NCBI GenBank assembly: GCA_003480725.1 | Contig: QUJQ01000004.1 | Location: 124,001 to 188,000 of the forward strand | DNA: 64,000 bases | DNA from: Clostridiaceae bacterium AM27-36LB | GTDB taxonomy: Bacteria > Bacillota > Clostridia > Lachnospirales > Lachnospiraceae | Direction: 5' to 3' | Shown: piece by piece, positions 41,092 to 49,726 of the stretch | Position numbering within the stretch: position 1 is the stretch's first letter | How the letters are laid out: every line of letters starts with the position of its first letter | Notes under the pieces: model-generated | Seen by the model: the letters and a program-made list of their open reading frames with translations, nothing else | Told to the model about the DNA's origin: nothing | Databases searched by the model: none | Made by a program: the position numbers and the translations under genes

Positions 41092-43188
41092 TTATAAATA
41101 CTTGTTTTCCGACAGATCAGGGTCTGACCGATGAGTTTCTATGATCTGATGCAGGGTCTTCATCATGGATACAACATCCACCGGTTTTGTGATATAGGCA
41201 TCCATTCCCGCGGCAAATGCCTTCTGCTTATCTTCTTCAAATGCATTGGCTGTCATGGCAATGATCGAAACTGCCGCATGAGGTGTGGTCAGTTGCCGGA
41301 TCGCTCTGGCCGCATCATAGCCGTTCATCACCGGCATCTGAATATCCATCAGAACTGCATCATAATAATCAGCCGTCTGCGCTTTCAGCATCTCTACACA
41401 TTCCTCGCCATTGACAGCACGCTCCACCTGTACGCCATGTTCCTGAAGAATTGTCATAGCGATCTCCGCATTAAGATCATTATCCTCCGCCAGCAGGATC
41501 CGGCATCCATTCAGATTTTTAGCCAGTTCTTCGATCTGGTTCTCTTTTTTCTCATGGATTTGCTGCTCTGATGCGATCGGCAGTTCCAGTTCAATGGTAA
41601 ATCGGGTTCCATGTCCTTCTTCGCTCTCTACCTGGACTGTTCCGCCCATCAGATCCACCAGTGCCTTCACAATGGGCATGCCAAGGCCTGCTCCCGCCAC
41701 CTTGCTCTCCGTACTGGTCCGTTCTCTGGTAAACTCTTCAAAAATATGGGGCAGATAATCCTTACTCATTCCAATTCCGGTATCTTCCACCACGATCCGG
41801 TAGCATGCCCGACCGGACATCTCTGTCTCCTGTTCTTCCAGCTTCACAGATACAGCTCCGCCATCCGGCGTGTACTTGATGGCATTGCTGATAATATTGA
41901 AAATAACCTCTCTGAGCTTCGTTCTGTCAGCGATGACATAGTCATGTCCGATCTGCATCTGACAGTTATAGGTGAGGTGCTTCTTCTGAATGGTAGGTTC
42001 AAAAATAATTCTGAGCGAATCCATCAGTTCTGTAAAGCATCCTACTTCTTCTTTTAATGTAATCTTACCACTCTCAATACGCGTCATCTCCAGCACGTAA
42101 TTGATCAGGGACAGCAACAGATTGCTGGATGATCTGATCTTTCCTATATAATCAGAGACCTTCTCAGGTTCATCTGCGTGTTGATCCAGCAGATCCGAAT
42201 ATCCGATGATCGCATTCATCGGTGTCCGCATATCGTGACTCATATTGAACAGGAAGCGGGTCTTAGCTTCATTGGCCTGCTTTTCCTTTCTGGCAGCCAT
42301 TCCAAGCTTCTCCGCATAGACAACTTCCCGATGTCTGCGCCATGCGCTCTGCCAGTAACCCATGGTGAGCAGTGTGGCCAATACAAATGCAAAAATAACA
42401 CTGAAGAACTGCTGCGTTCTGGAAATCCAGCCATTTTTCGGGACGATCTCAAAATACCAGGTATCATTGGGAACTTCGCAGACTACTTCCAGCGGATTGT
42501 CCAACACCGGATTATCACACTGGGCAATTGTCACCTTTTCTCCTGTAGACATACTGCGTCTCCAGATCTGATAATGGTACGAAGCATTCTCAAGGCTCTG
42601 AAGTTCCATATCCTCAATGAAGTTCTCCCAGTTCAGTACCATTACAGAAAATCCCCAGAAAGACTGCTCTCCCTGTTCGTCTGTGGTATAGATCGGATCA
42701 AACAGAAGGACACCCATTCCTCCCTGTCTGAGTTCAAATGGACCTGCAATGGTGTACTGCCCGCTCTGCATAGCCAGATTTGCTTCTTTTTCTCTGGCCG
42801 GATCCGCAAAAAAATCCAAGCCCACTGCTTTTTCATTTCCCGCAAGCGGATAGACCTGTGTGATGATTCCGTCCTGTGCAAGTTCGATGGCTTCAATAAT
42901 ATGTGTATCATCCTGCATCACCTGAGCCAGCACCTTAAACTGTTCATCATTCAGTTCATGTCCGTCCTCCACCAGATTTTTCAGCACATCTGCCTTGGTC
43001 AGATACTGACTGAGCTGGGCTTCCACACGGCTTACGGTTGCCTCTGCCATATAGGTGGCTTTTAATTTTTCTTCCTGTTCCTGCTCCTGGTTCACCAGGT
43101 ACATCAATGTCAATGCAAAAAGGAATACCAGCACAAATACCAGTGCGGCATAAGTCTTGATATTCCTTTTTTCTTCTTTTCCGGTCAT
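41092..43188 (-). CDS. CHASE-domain hybrid sensor histidine kinase with receiver
   Basis: Membrane sensor of 698 residues. Membrane helix at about 12-32, extracytoplasmic CHASE-like domain (about 60-255, with VGLDFFADPAREKEANLAMQ), second helix about 268-288, HisKA with the phospho-acceptor His in NMSHDMRTPMNAI near 320, HATPase with EDTGIGM and GAGLGMPIVK, then a C-terminal receiver (RILLAEDNDLNAE, phospho-acceptor Asp in AVLMDIQMPVMNGYDAA near 615). No DNA-binding output is attached or adjacent, so the phosphoryl group must move elsewhere. Overlaps the HD-domain gene (ATGA). Confidence 0.93.
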   Translation of the reverse strand: MTGKEEKRNIKTYAALVFVLVFLFALTLMYLVNQEQEQEEKLKATYMAEATVSRVEAQLSQYLTKADVLKNLVEDGHELNDEQFKVLAQVMQDDTHIIEAIELAQDGIITQVYPLAGNEKAVGLDFFADPAREKEANLAMQSGQYTIAGPFELRQGGMGVLLFDPIYTTDEQGEQSFWGFSVMVLNWENFIEDMELQSLENASYHYQIWRRSMSTGEKVTIAQCDNPVLDNPLEVVCEVPNDTWYFEIVPKNGWISRTQQFFSVIFAFVLATLLTMGYWQSAWRRHREVVYAEKLGMAARKEKQANEAKTRFLFNMSHDMRTPMNAIIGYSDLLDQHADEPEKVSDYIGKIRSSSNLLLSLINYVLEMTRIESGKITLKEEVGCFTELMDSLRIIFEPTIQKKHLTYNCQMQIGHDYVIADRTKLREVIFNIISNAIKYTPDGGAVSVKLEEQETEMSGRACYRIVVEDTGIGMSKDYLPHIFEEFTRERTSTESKVAGAGLGMPIVKALVDLMGGTVQVESEEGHGTRFTIELELPIASEQQIHEKKENQIEELAKNLNGCRILLAEDNDLNAEIAMTILQEHGVQVERAVNGEECVEMLKAQTADYYDAVLMDIQMPVMNGYDAARAIRQLTTPHAAVSIIAMTANAFEEDKQKAFAAGMDAYITKPVDVVSMMKTLHQIIETHRSDPDLSENKYL

Positions 43189-43751
43189 ATTCTTTCTCTG
43201 TCCATCTTCTCCAGTGTTTCCTGCTTCATGGCTTCCCTCAGTTCCCTGAGATAGGGAGAAAATGACGCTTTGTCCACGCCATAGGTCAGATTCAGTTCAT
43301 ATTCATGATCTGCCCAGGTCTTAATATCCGCCTCGTTATGTTGAATGACTGCTTCCATATTATCAAGTGCTTTGTAGATCTTCGCCTCTACCGTCTGACG
43401 AGCCTCCATCTCCTGATAAAGTGCAGTCATCTCTTCCCTGAACGGAGCGGGCAGAGTATCCACCCACTCCTGCAGGAGACTTTTTTCCTGCTCCTCATCA
43501 GCCTTTGTCTTATCAAAGGTTGGAATGTCGCCGGTAAAACATTCGCCAAGATCATGGATCAGGCACATCTTGATCACCTTATTCATATCCGCTTCCGGAA
43601 ATTCATCGCTGATCCAGTATGCCATTAGTGACACCCTCCAGCTGTGTTCTGCAACACTCTCCCGCCGTCCGCCGGAAGTATCACAATGCCTTGTGGTATC
43701 TTTTAATCGTTCTGCAACGTGCAGTGCTTTTATCAAGTCCCGTGTATTCAT
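43185..43751 (-). CDS. HD-domain hydrolase (YfbR/HDDC2-like)
   Basis: Phosphohydrolase of 188 residues with the metal-binding series His in VAEHSWRV (about residue 36), His-Asp in CLIHDLGECFTGD (about 66) and a downstream Asp/Glu in KALDNMEAVIQH (about 129). This matches small HD proteins that remove phosphate from deoxynucleoside 5'-monophosphates. It lies between ribokinase and the hybrid kinase in one operon, 23 bases from the former. Confidence 0.85.
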   Translation of the reverse strand: MNTRDLIKALHVAERLKDTTRHCDTSGGRRESVAEHSWRVSLMAYWISDEFPEADMNKVIKMCLIHDLGECFTGDIPTFDKTKADEEQEKSLLQEWVDTLPAPFREEMTALYQEMEARQTVEAKIYKALDNMEAVIQHNEADIKTWADHEYELNLTYGVDKASFSPYLRELREAMKQETLEKMDRERI

Positions 43752-43774
43752 GTCTGTTCCTTATATCTTTCTGC

Positions 43775-44680
43775 TCATTTATAATTCTGTACCTCAGCAA
43801 GTACCGGAATCGATGGAGCTGCCCCTTTTCTGGTAACCGCAATGGCAGAGGCTTTCGATGCCTGATCCATCGCTTCCTTTGCGGAAAGTCCACCAAGGAT
43901 TCCTCCTATAAAGTAACCCGAAAAAGTATCTCCAGCAGCAGTGGTATCAACCGCCTGTACTTTATAGATAGACTGACATACCGTTTCTTTCTGATTTTTA
44001 AATACAGATCCTTCGCTTCCCATGGTCAGTACGATCGTTGCCTGTGGGAATTTTTTCAGAAGATCATCTGCAATCTGCTCCCAGGACTCTTCGCCCTTAT
44101 CTTCTTTTCCAAGGATCTGTGCAGCTTCCACTTCATTCAGGATAAAGTAGTTGATCACATCCAGCGGAAGTGCAAGAATTTTTTCATTCATCGGTGAAGG
44201 GTTCAATACAATGATCATTCCCTTCTCATGTGCTTTTTCTACGATATAGCCCAGCTCATTGATCTCGTTCTGAAGAACAAGATAATCTCCGGACTCAAAG
44301 TGTGACATTACTTCATCTACCTGCTCACGGGTGATCGCCTGATTGGCTCCTCCATAGAGAATGATGCAGTTATCGCCACTCTTGTCATTCTGGATAATTG
44401 CATTACCGGTTCTGACCGTATCCAGAATCTTCACAAAATCTGTATTTGCCCCCGCATCCTTCAGCATGTCCAGCAGGAACCTGCCATCCTGTCCAATGGA
44501 ACCTGCATGATACACTTCTGTACCTGCCTTTGCCAACGCAACTGACTGGTTCAGTCCTTTTCCTCCTCCGAAGACCTGAAGTCTTTCAGATGCAAGAGTT
44601 TCCCCCTTTTTTACAAAATGTGGAACCTTATATGTATAATCAATATTCAATGATCCAAAACAAAGTACCTTCATCCCCAT
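43775..44680 (-). CDS. Ribokinase-like PfkB kinase
   Basis: Sugar kinase of 301 residues: CFGSLNIDYTYKVPHFVKKGET (5-26), glycine-rich QVFGGGKGLNQSVALAKAG near 36 and VDTTAAGDTFSGYFIGG near 245, characteristic of ribokinase. Ribokinase phosphorylates ribose at O5. ATG at 44680 follows AGAGAGG closely; the ATG two codons later has better spacing. It begins an operon with the HD hydrolase and hybrid sensor, after the aldolase terminator. Confidence 0.85.
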   Translation of the reverse strand: MGMKVLCFGSLNIDYTYKVPHFVKKGETLASERLQVFGGGKGLNQSVALAKAGTEVYHAGSIGQDGRFLLDMLKDAGANTDFVKILDTVRTGNAIIQNDKSGDNCIILYGGANQAITREQVDEVMSHFESGDYLVLQNEINELGYIVEKAHEKGMIIVLNPSPMNEKILALPLDVINYFILNEVEAAQILGKEDKGEESWEQIADDLLKKFPQATIVLTMGSEGSVFKNQKETVCQSIYKVQAVDTTAAGDTFSGYFIGGILGGLSAKEAMDQASKASAIAVTRKGAAPSIPVLAEVQNYK

Positions 44681-44700
44681 ATACCTCTCTTATATTTTAT

Positions 44701-44745
44701 AAAAGCTGCCGCACCACTGAATTTCTTCAGCTCATGCGGCAGCTC
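44701..44745 (-). terminator. Terminator after fba
   Basis: GAGCTGCCGCATGAGCTGAA pairs with a near-complementary arm ending GCGGCAGC, followed by TTTT on the minus strand; a T-tract also exists on the plus strand. Confidence 0.75.
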
Positions 44746-44776
44746 CTTTTTATGTCATACAGACATCTATTGCTAT

Positions 44777-45745
44777 TTAAGCTTTTCCGTTAGATCCAAG
44801 AACGTTAACGATCTTATGAGCAACCATATCTTTAACAGCCTGACGAGCCGGTTTCAGATACTGTCTCGGGTCAAAATGATCCGGATGCTCAGCCATGTAT
44901 TTTCTGATGTTACCAGTCATAGCAAGACGAATATCGGAGTCGATGTTGATCTTACATACAGCAAGCTCAGCTGCTTTTCTCAGCTGCTCTTCCGGAATAC
45001 CAACTGCATCCGGCATATTTCCGCCGTACTGGTTAACCATCTTTACGAACTCCTGCGGTACAGAAGAAGATCCGTGAAGAACGATCGGGAACTCCGGCAG
45101 TCTCTTCATGCACTCTTCAAGTACGTCAAAACGCAGTGGTGGCGGAACAAGGATTCCGTCAGCATTTCTTGTACACTGATCCGGAGTGAATTTGTAAGCA
45201 CCGTGAGAGGTTCCGATTGCAATTGCAAGAGAGTCGCATCCAGTTCTGTCAACGAACTCCTCAACCTCTTCCGGACGAGTGTAGCTCTCATGACCAGATT
45301 CAACAACAACCTCATCCTCGATACCAGCCAGAGTACCAAGCTCAGCCTCTACTACTACGCCGTGAGCATGTGCATACTCAACAACCTGTTTTGTCAGAGC
45401 GATGTTGTCCTCGAAAGATTTGGAGGAAGCATCGATCATAACGGAAGTGAATCCGCCATCGATACAGGATTTGCAAAGCTCGAAGCTGTCACCATGATCC
45501 AGGTGAAGTGCGATCGGGATCTCCGGGTTCTCAATAACTGCTGCCTCTACCAGTTTTACAAGATAGGTATGGTTAGCATAAGCTCTAGCTCCTTTGGATA
45601 CCTGAAGGATAACCGGGCTCTTCAGCTCTCCAGCTGCTTCAGTGATTCCCTGAACGATTTCCATGTTGTTTACGTTGAACGCACCAACTGCATAACCGCC
45701 ATGATAAGCCTTTTTAAACATCTCAGTGGTTGTAACTAATGCCAT
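44777..45745 (-). CDS. fba: Class II fructose-1,6-bisphosphate aldolase
   Basis: Glycolytic/gluconeogenic zinc aldolase of 322 residues. Start ATG 45745 is favoured by GGAAG at good spacing and by the family N-terminus MALVTTTEMFKKAYHGGYAVGAFNVNN. Catalytic Asp83 and zinc ligands His81/His84 lie in ALHLDHGDSF; further His in AIGTSHGAYKF and VLHGSSSVP. The LVPPPLRFDVLEEC loop and GGNMPDAVGIPEEQ insertion match the housekeeping type of Firmicutes. Single gene with its own promoter. Confidence 0.95.
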   Translation of the reverse strand: MALVTTTEMFKKAYHGGYAVGAFNVNNMEIVQGITEAAGELKSPVILQVSKGARAYANHTYLVKLVEAAVIENPEIPIALHLDHGDSFELCKSCIDGGFTSVMIDASSKSFEDNIALTKQVVEYAHAHGVVVEAELGTLAGIEDEVVVESGHESYTRPEEVEEFVDRTGCDSLAIAIGTSHGAYKFTPDQCTRNADGILVPPPLRFDVLEECMKRLPEFPIVLHGSSSVPQEFVKMVNQYGGNMPDAVGIPEEQLRKAAELAVCKINIDSDIRLAMTGNIRKYMAEHPDHFDPRQYLKPARQAVKDMVAHKIVNVLGSNGKA

Positions 45746-45795
45746 TGTTTTGTCTTCCTTTCTTTGACATTTTTTTGACACAAAGTGCCTATATT

Positions 45796-45824
45796 CGTAT
45801 ATTACTACATTTCTGTAAAATCAA
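45796..45824 (-). promoter_or_regulatory. fba promoter
   Basis: Minus strand TTGATT (45824-45819), 17-base spacer, TATACG (45801-45796). Confidence 0.6.
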
Positions 45825-45842
45825 CAAGCAGATTTTCTAAAA

Positions 45843-46940
45843 TTATTCAGGTTGTACCGCATTCTCCTCGATCAGGCTGATTACTTTCTCTTGGACGATT
45901 TCTTCACGGATCATTTCTTCGCTGTACAGACTCACAATATCATCGGTATTTTCATAGTTGTACTGCTTGGCCAGTTCATTCAGACGATCCTCATATTCCT
46001 GATCACTGACGGTGATTCCTTCCTGCTGTGCGATCTCATGGAACACCAGTGTCATCTTTACGCGGAACTCAGCAGTTGTACGGAAAAATTCTCTAAGCTG
46101 TGCCTCCGTGGTTCCCAAATATGTGCTCAGGTAATCGTCCAGTTCCATATTGGCTGCTGCAGCATAGCTCTCATATTCCGACATCATCTGATCTACGTAC
46201 AGATCTTTATCACTCTCTTCGATCTGGAATTCACTTCCATTCAGAACCTCCTGGATCAGATCATACTCCCAGTTGGAAGTTGCATCTGACTGTGCAGTGC
46301 TCTCCAGATCATTACGGATGGAATTTTCCATGTCTTCCTGACTCTCATAATCAGTGTTCTGCTTCACATACTCGTCATTCCAGACAGAAGTATCATATGC
46401 CTGTACTTTGCTTACATGAACTTCAAAACGAGCCTCTTTTCCAGCTACTTCCTCATAATATTCATCCGGAAATACCACATTGACTTCCACATCATCCTCT
46501 GCATTTACCCCGATCAACTGATCTTCAAATCCAGGAATGAAAGTTCCGCTTCCCAGCTCCAGCTGCGTGTCTGTTCCTTTCAGATTATCAGAGCTCTCTC
46601 CATCCACATACCCGGTAAAATCAATGGTAAGCACATCTCCCTCTTCTGCCGGACGATCCACGTCTTTCAGCTCCAGATACTGTTTCTCGTTATCCCATAC
46701 CTCTTTGGCCACATCTTCGTCTGTCACTTCTGCCGTATCACGGCTCACTTCCAGACCTTTGTACTGTCCAAGAGATATAAGCTTGCTGCTCAGATCCTCA
46801 TAGAGCACCGGCTCGTAGCTGACCGTTGCTTCCGCTTCTTCCTGTCCGTCATCTGTTTTTGCAGCTTCGTTTTTATTTCCGCAGCCTGCCAGGGCCAGAG
46901 CTGCAGCTATACACATTGCAAGTATTACTTTTTTCTTCAT
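45843..46940 (-). CDS. FKBP/trigger-factor-like lipoprotein
   Basis: Secreted peptidyl-prolyl isomerase/foldase of 365 residues. Lipobox LAGC (Cys about 20), acidic linker, then a trigger-factor-like N-terminal piece (about 50-95), an FKBP domain with GDVLTIDFTGYVDGE near 104 and GSGTFIPGFEDQLIG near 132, and a helical C-terminal arm (about 195-365, with MKLVFHEIAQQEG-type segment near 310). Layout matches Firmicute trigger-factor-like lipoproteins acting outside the cell. Own promoter upstream. Confidence 0.88.
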   Translation of the reverse strand: MKKKVILAMCIAAALALAGCGNKNEAAKTDDGQEEAEATVSYEPVLYEDLSSKLISLGQYKGLEVSRDTAEVTDEDVAKEVWDNEKQYLELKDVDRPAEEGDVLTIDFTGYVDGESSDNLKGTDTQLELGSGTFIPGFEDQLIGVNAEDDVEVNVVFPDEYYEEVAGKEARFEVHVSKVQAYDTSVWNDEYVKQNTDYESQEDMENSIRNDLESTAQSDATSNWEYDLIQEVLNGSEFQIEESDKDLYVDQMMSEYESYAAAANMELDDYLSTYLGTTEAQLREFFRTTAEFRVKMTLVFHEIAQQEGITVSDQEYEDRLNELAKQYNYENTDDIVSLYSEEMIREEIVQEKVISLIEENAVQPE

Positions 46941-46975
46941 TCTTTATACCTCATTTTTCAAACATATATTTACTC

Positions 46976-47004
46976 ATTCTATCTGTCACAATGTCCTTTG
47001 TCAA
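46976..47004 (-). promoter_or_regulatory. Promoter of the FKBP lipoprotein gene
   Basis: Minus strand TTGACA (47004-46999), 17-base spacer, TAGAAT (46981-46976). Confidence 0.65.
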
Positions 47005-47028
47005 GCTGACACAATCCCCGTTTCTTCC

Positions 47029-47057
47029 TTGCATTTTAGCTAAAACAATGCTACAAT
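47029..47057 (+). promoter_or_regulatory. Promoter of the small membrane-anchored protein gene
   Basis: TTGCAT (47029-47034), 17-base spacer, TACAAT (47052-47057). It runs divergently from the FKBP gene promoter. Confidence 0.65.
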
Positions 47058-47095
47058 GAAACGAGAAATTGTTGCAGGAGGGAACGAAAGACACA

Positions 47096-47530
47096 ATGGT
47101 ATGGAAAGTATTACTGGTCATTGCTGTCATTCTGGTTATTGTTCTGGTTGCTCTGTATTATTTCGGACGTAAGCTCGAAAAAAGACAGGCCGAAGGACAG
47201 GCACAGTTAGATGCTGCTGCCCAGACAGTCAGTATGTTGATCATTGACAAGAAAAAACTTCGCATGAAAGAATCCGGTCTTCCGCAGATGGTGATCGATC
47301 AGACACCATGGTATCTGCGCAGATCCAAGATGCCGATCGTAAAGGCCAAGATTGGTCCGAAGATTATGACCCTTGTAGCTGACGGAGCTGTATATGATCT
47401 GCTTCCGGTGAAAAAGGAAGTTAAAGTCGTAGTCAGCGGCATCTACATCACCGCCATTAAAAGTGCCAGAGGCGGACTTGAAAAGCCACAGCCGAAAAAA
47501 GGCTTCTTCAAAAGACTTTTCAACAAATAA
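47096..47530 (+). CDS. Membrane-anchored protein of unknown function
   Basis: 144 residues from ATG 47096, with one N-terminal membrane helix (VLLVIAVILVIVLVALYYF, about 4-22), then a basic cytoplasmic domain (about 25-125) and a Lys/Phe-rich tail GFFKRLFNK. GGAGGG lies about 14 bases before the ATG, longer than usual; an in-frame TTG at 47069 is the alternative. I recognise similar proteins of this shape in Lachnospiraceae but know no function. The C-terminal basic tail may contact membrane or RNA. Confidence 0.7.
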   Translation: MVWKVLLVIAVILVIVLVALYYFGRKLEKRQAEGQAQLDAAAQTVSMLIIDKKKLRMKESGLPQMVIDQTPWYLRRSKMPIVKAKIGPKIMTLVADGAVYDLLPVKKEVKVVVSGIYITAIKSARGGLEKPQPKKGFFKRLFNK

Positions 47531-47545
47531 GACACGAACCCTATA

Positions 47546-47594
47546 GGAAAGGCTGCAGGAGCTTACGAAACGTAAACCTGCAGCCTTTCTTTTC
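47546..47594 (+). terminator. Terminator between convergent genes
   Basis: AAAGGCTGCAGG (47548-47559) and CCTGCAGCCTTT (47577-47588) with inner CTTACG/CGTAA pairing, followed by CTTTTCCTT. Confidence 0.75.
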
Positions 47595-47598
47595 CTTA

Positions 47599-48288
47599 TT
47601 ATACTTTGAACCGGTAGCCTACTCCCCAGATTGTTTCGATATACTGAGGCTTGGCTGTATTGAACTCAATCTTCTCACGGATCTTCTTAATATGCACCGT
47701 TACGGTCGCAATATCTCCAATAGACTCCATATCCCAGATCTTGCTGAACAGTTCTTCCTTTGTAAATACATGATTCGGATTCTGTGCAAGAAATGTGAGC
47801 AGGTCAAACTCTTTAGAGGTAAATGCTTTCTCTTCGCCATTGACCCACACCCGTCTGGCCGTCTTATCAATCTTGATGCCGCGGATCTCAATGATCTCAT
47901 TTTCCTGCACACCGCTTCCTACCAGACGCTCATACCGGGCCATATGCGCCTTTACACGCGCTACCAGTTCACTGGGACTGAAGGGCTTTGTCATATAATC
48001 GTCTGCTCCAAGACCAAGACCTCGAATCTTGTCAATATCGTCCTTCTTAGCTGATACCATGATTACCGGAATATTTTTCTCCTGGCGGATCTGGCGACAG
48101 ATCTCGAATCCATCCACTCCTGGCAACATCAGATCCAGAATGATCAGGTCAAAATCCTCTGCCAGTGCTCTGGTAAGTCCGGTATCTCCTCGCTCTTCTA
48201 TCTCCACGGTGAAGCCGCTCAGTTCCAGATAATCTTTCTCAAGATCTGCAATCGCCTCTTCATCTTCAATAATCAAAATTTTACTCAT
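47599..48288 (-). CDS. OmpR-family response regulator
   Basis: 229 residues: receiver domain with acidic pair EDEE near residue 8, phospho-acceptor Asp in LIILDLMLPGVDGFEI near 52 and Lys in YMTKPFSP near 100; winged-helix DNA-binding domain about 130-229 ending VWGVGYRFKV. It is co-transcribed after, and overlaps by eight bases with, the histidine kinase at 48281. Targets unknown. Confidence 0.95.
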   Translation of the reverse strand: MSKILIIEDEEAIADLEKDYLELSGFTVEIEERGDTGLTRALAEDFDLIILDLMLPGVDGFEICRQIRQEKNIPVIMVSAKKDDIDKIRGLGLGADDYMTKPFSPSELVARVKAHMARYERLVGSGVQENEIIEIRGIKIDKTARRVWVNGEEKAFTSKEFDLLTFLAQNPNHVFTKEELFSKIWDMESIGDIATVTVHIKKIREKIEFNTAKPQYIETIWGVGYRFKV

Positions 48289-49372
48289 TTACGGGTACCT
48301 CCTGAAATTTTCTAAGCACAAAATACATGGTCGTTCCCAATCCTTCCCGGCTGGTCGCCCACACTTTTCCACCATGGTCTTCCATGATCTTGTGAACGAT
48401 TGACAGTCCAATGCCGCTTCCTCCTTTGGAAGAATTTCTGGATGTATCTGTCCTGTAAAAACGGTCGAAAATGTACGGCAGATCTTTTGCCGAGATTCCG
48501 CGTCCGTTATCTTCGATCTCAACCTGGACAAAATCCCCCACATCCAATACCCGGATCTGAATGGATTTTTCCGGCTTATCCATATATTTCACAGAATTTC
48601 CTACAATATTATTGACTACACGCTTGATCTGCTCCGCATCGGCGATCACCATCACCGTGTCATCCACCTTATTCTCATATTTAAGGTCGATCTGCTGCTG
48701 ACTCAGCTCCAGACCAATATCCTCAAAGCAGTCATCAAAATAATCCTTCACATTGATCTTATTAAATGTATACGGAATCCGGTTCGTATCGATCTTACAG
48801 TAAAATGTCAGCTCATTGATCAGCCTATCCATATCATTTGCCTTATTATAAATGGTCCGCAAATATTTCTGCTGCTTTTCCGGTGTGTCTGCCACTCCGT
48901 CCAGCAGGCCTTCCACATATCCTTTGACCGCTGTGATTGGTGTCTTCAGGTCATGGGAAATATTACTGATCAGCTCTTTATTCTGACTGTCAAAAGAGAC
49001 TTTTTCTTCTGTAGATTCCTTCAATCGGAGACGCATCTCCTCAAAGTCTGCACACAACTCACCGATCTCATCGTTGTCTTCAATCTCCACCTCAAAATCC
49101 AGATTACCATCACGGATATTCTGCGTTGCTTTCTTCAATGTCTCAATCGGACTTAAAATACTCCGGTAGATCCATGCCATCAGAAAGCTGCAGGTCATAG
49201 CCATGATCAAGATGACCGAGATCAGCATCTCCCCTAAAAATTCCTTCGTCTGCGGGGTCACCACCTCTGCAGGCTGTAAACTCATAAAACCGACAAATAC
49301 AATGGAAATCAAGAATAGCGGCACTGCGATCACCACTGCAAATGTAACGATCAATTTTGTCTTCAGATTCAC
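48281..49372 (-). CDS. Sensor histidine kinase (HAMP-HisKA-HATPase)
   Basis: 363 residues, hence the partner of the adjacent regulator by layout. Two N-terminal membrane helices (about 7-30 and 48-70) with only a very short external loop, HAMP domain about 70-122, phospho-acceptor His in ISNISHDLKTPITAVKGYV near 140, and HATPase motifs VNNIVGNSVKYM, EDNGRGIS and SGIGLSIV. The short sensor loop suggests detection in or near the membrane, as for cell-wall stress or antimicrobial peptides. Order is sensor first then regulator. Confidence 0.93.
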   Translation of the reverse strand: MNLKTKLIVTFAVVIAVPLFLISIVFVGFMSLQPAEVVTPQTKEFLGEMLISVILIMAMTCSFLMAWIYRSILSPIETLKKATQNIRDGNLDFEVEIEDNDEIGELCADFEEMRLRLKESTEEKVSFDSQNKELISNISHDLKTPITAVKGYVEGLLDGVADTPEKQQKYLRTIYNKANDMDRLINELTFYCKIDTNRIPYTFNKINVKDYFDDCFEDIGLELSQQQIDLKYENKVDDTVMVIADAEQIKRVVNNIVGNSVKYMDKPEKSIQIRVLDVGDFVQVEIEDNGRGISAKDLPYIFDRFYRTDTSRNSSKGGSGIGLSIVHKIMEDHGGKVWATSREGLGTTMYFVLRKFQEVPVNE

Positions 49373-49475
49373 TGTTTTTCCTCCATATACTGAACCAGCT
49401 AAAAGAAATTATACCATATATCGTGAGCATTATTTATAAACTTTTTGTAAAAGAGATGAATTTATCAGAAACCCC

Positions 49476-49504
49476 TTGACATTTCCAGCATTACAGTGTA
49501 GGTT
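49476..49504 (+). promoter_or_regulatory. Promoter of the metK riboswitch transcript
   Basis: TTGACA (49476-49481), 17-base spacer, TAGGTT (49499-49504), with TTATAG a little downstream as an alternative -10. Confidence 0.55.
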
Positions 49505-49536
49505 ATAGTCCGTAGAAAAGTCCATATAGAAGATTT

Positions 49537-49636
49537 CTCTTATTCAGAGCGGTGGAGATACATAGGATCTGTGAAACCCGGCAACCCCTGTATAGCAGGA
49601 AGGTGCTAACCTGAGCGAGCATTCGAACAATAAGAG
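49537..49636 (+). promoter_or_regulatory. SAM-I (S-box) riboswitch aptamer
   Basis: P1 stem CTCTTATT (49537-49544) with AATAAGAG (49629-49636). Between them lie the conserved S-box elements: CAGAGCGGTGGAG, CCCGGCAACC and AGGTGCTAACCTG...GCGAG. It binds S-adenosylmethionine and switches off metK transcription when SAM is plentiful; the metK gene begins 90 bases later. Confidence 0.95.
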
Positions 49637-49654
49637 GATTTGAACCATAACTTC

Positions 49655-49683
49655 AAGTCCGCTTACAAGAGCGGACTTTTCTA
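49655..49683 (+). terminator. SAM-riboswitch expression-platform terminator
   Basis: AAGTCCGC (49655-49662) and GCGGACTT (49671-49678), loop TTACAAGA, then TTTT. Forms when SAM is bound. Confidence 0.9.
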
Positions 49684-49726
49684 ATGTAATCATTTCACAC
49701 TTACACATTTTTGAAAGGAGCTACTA

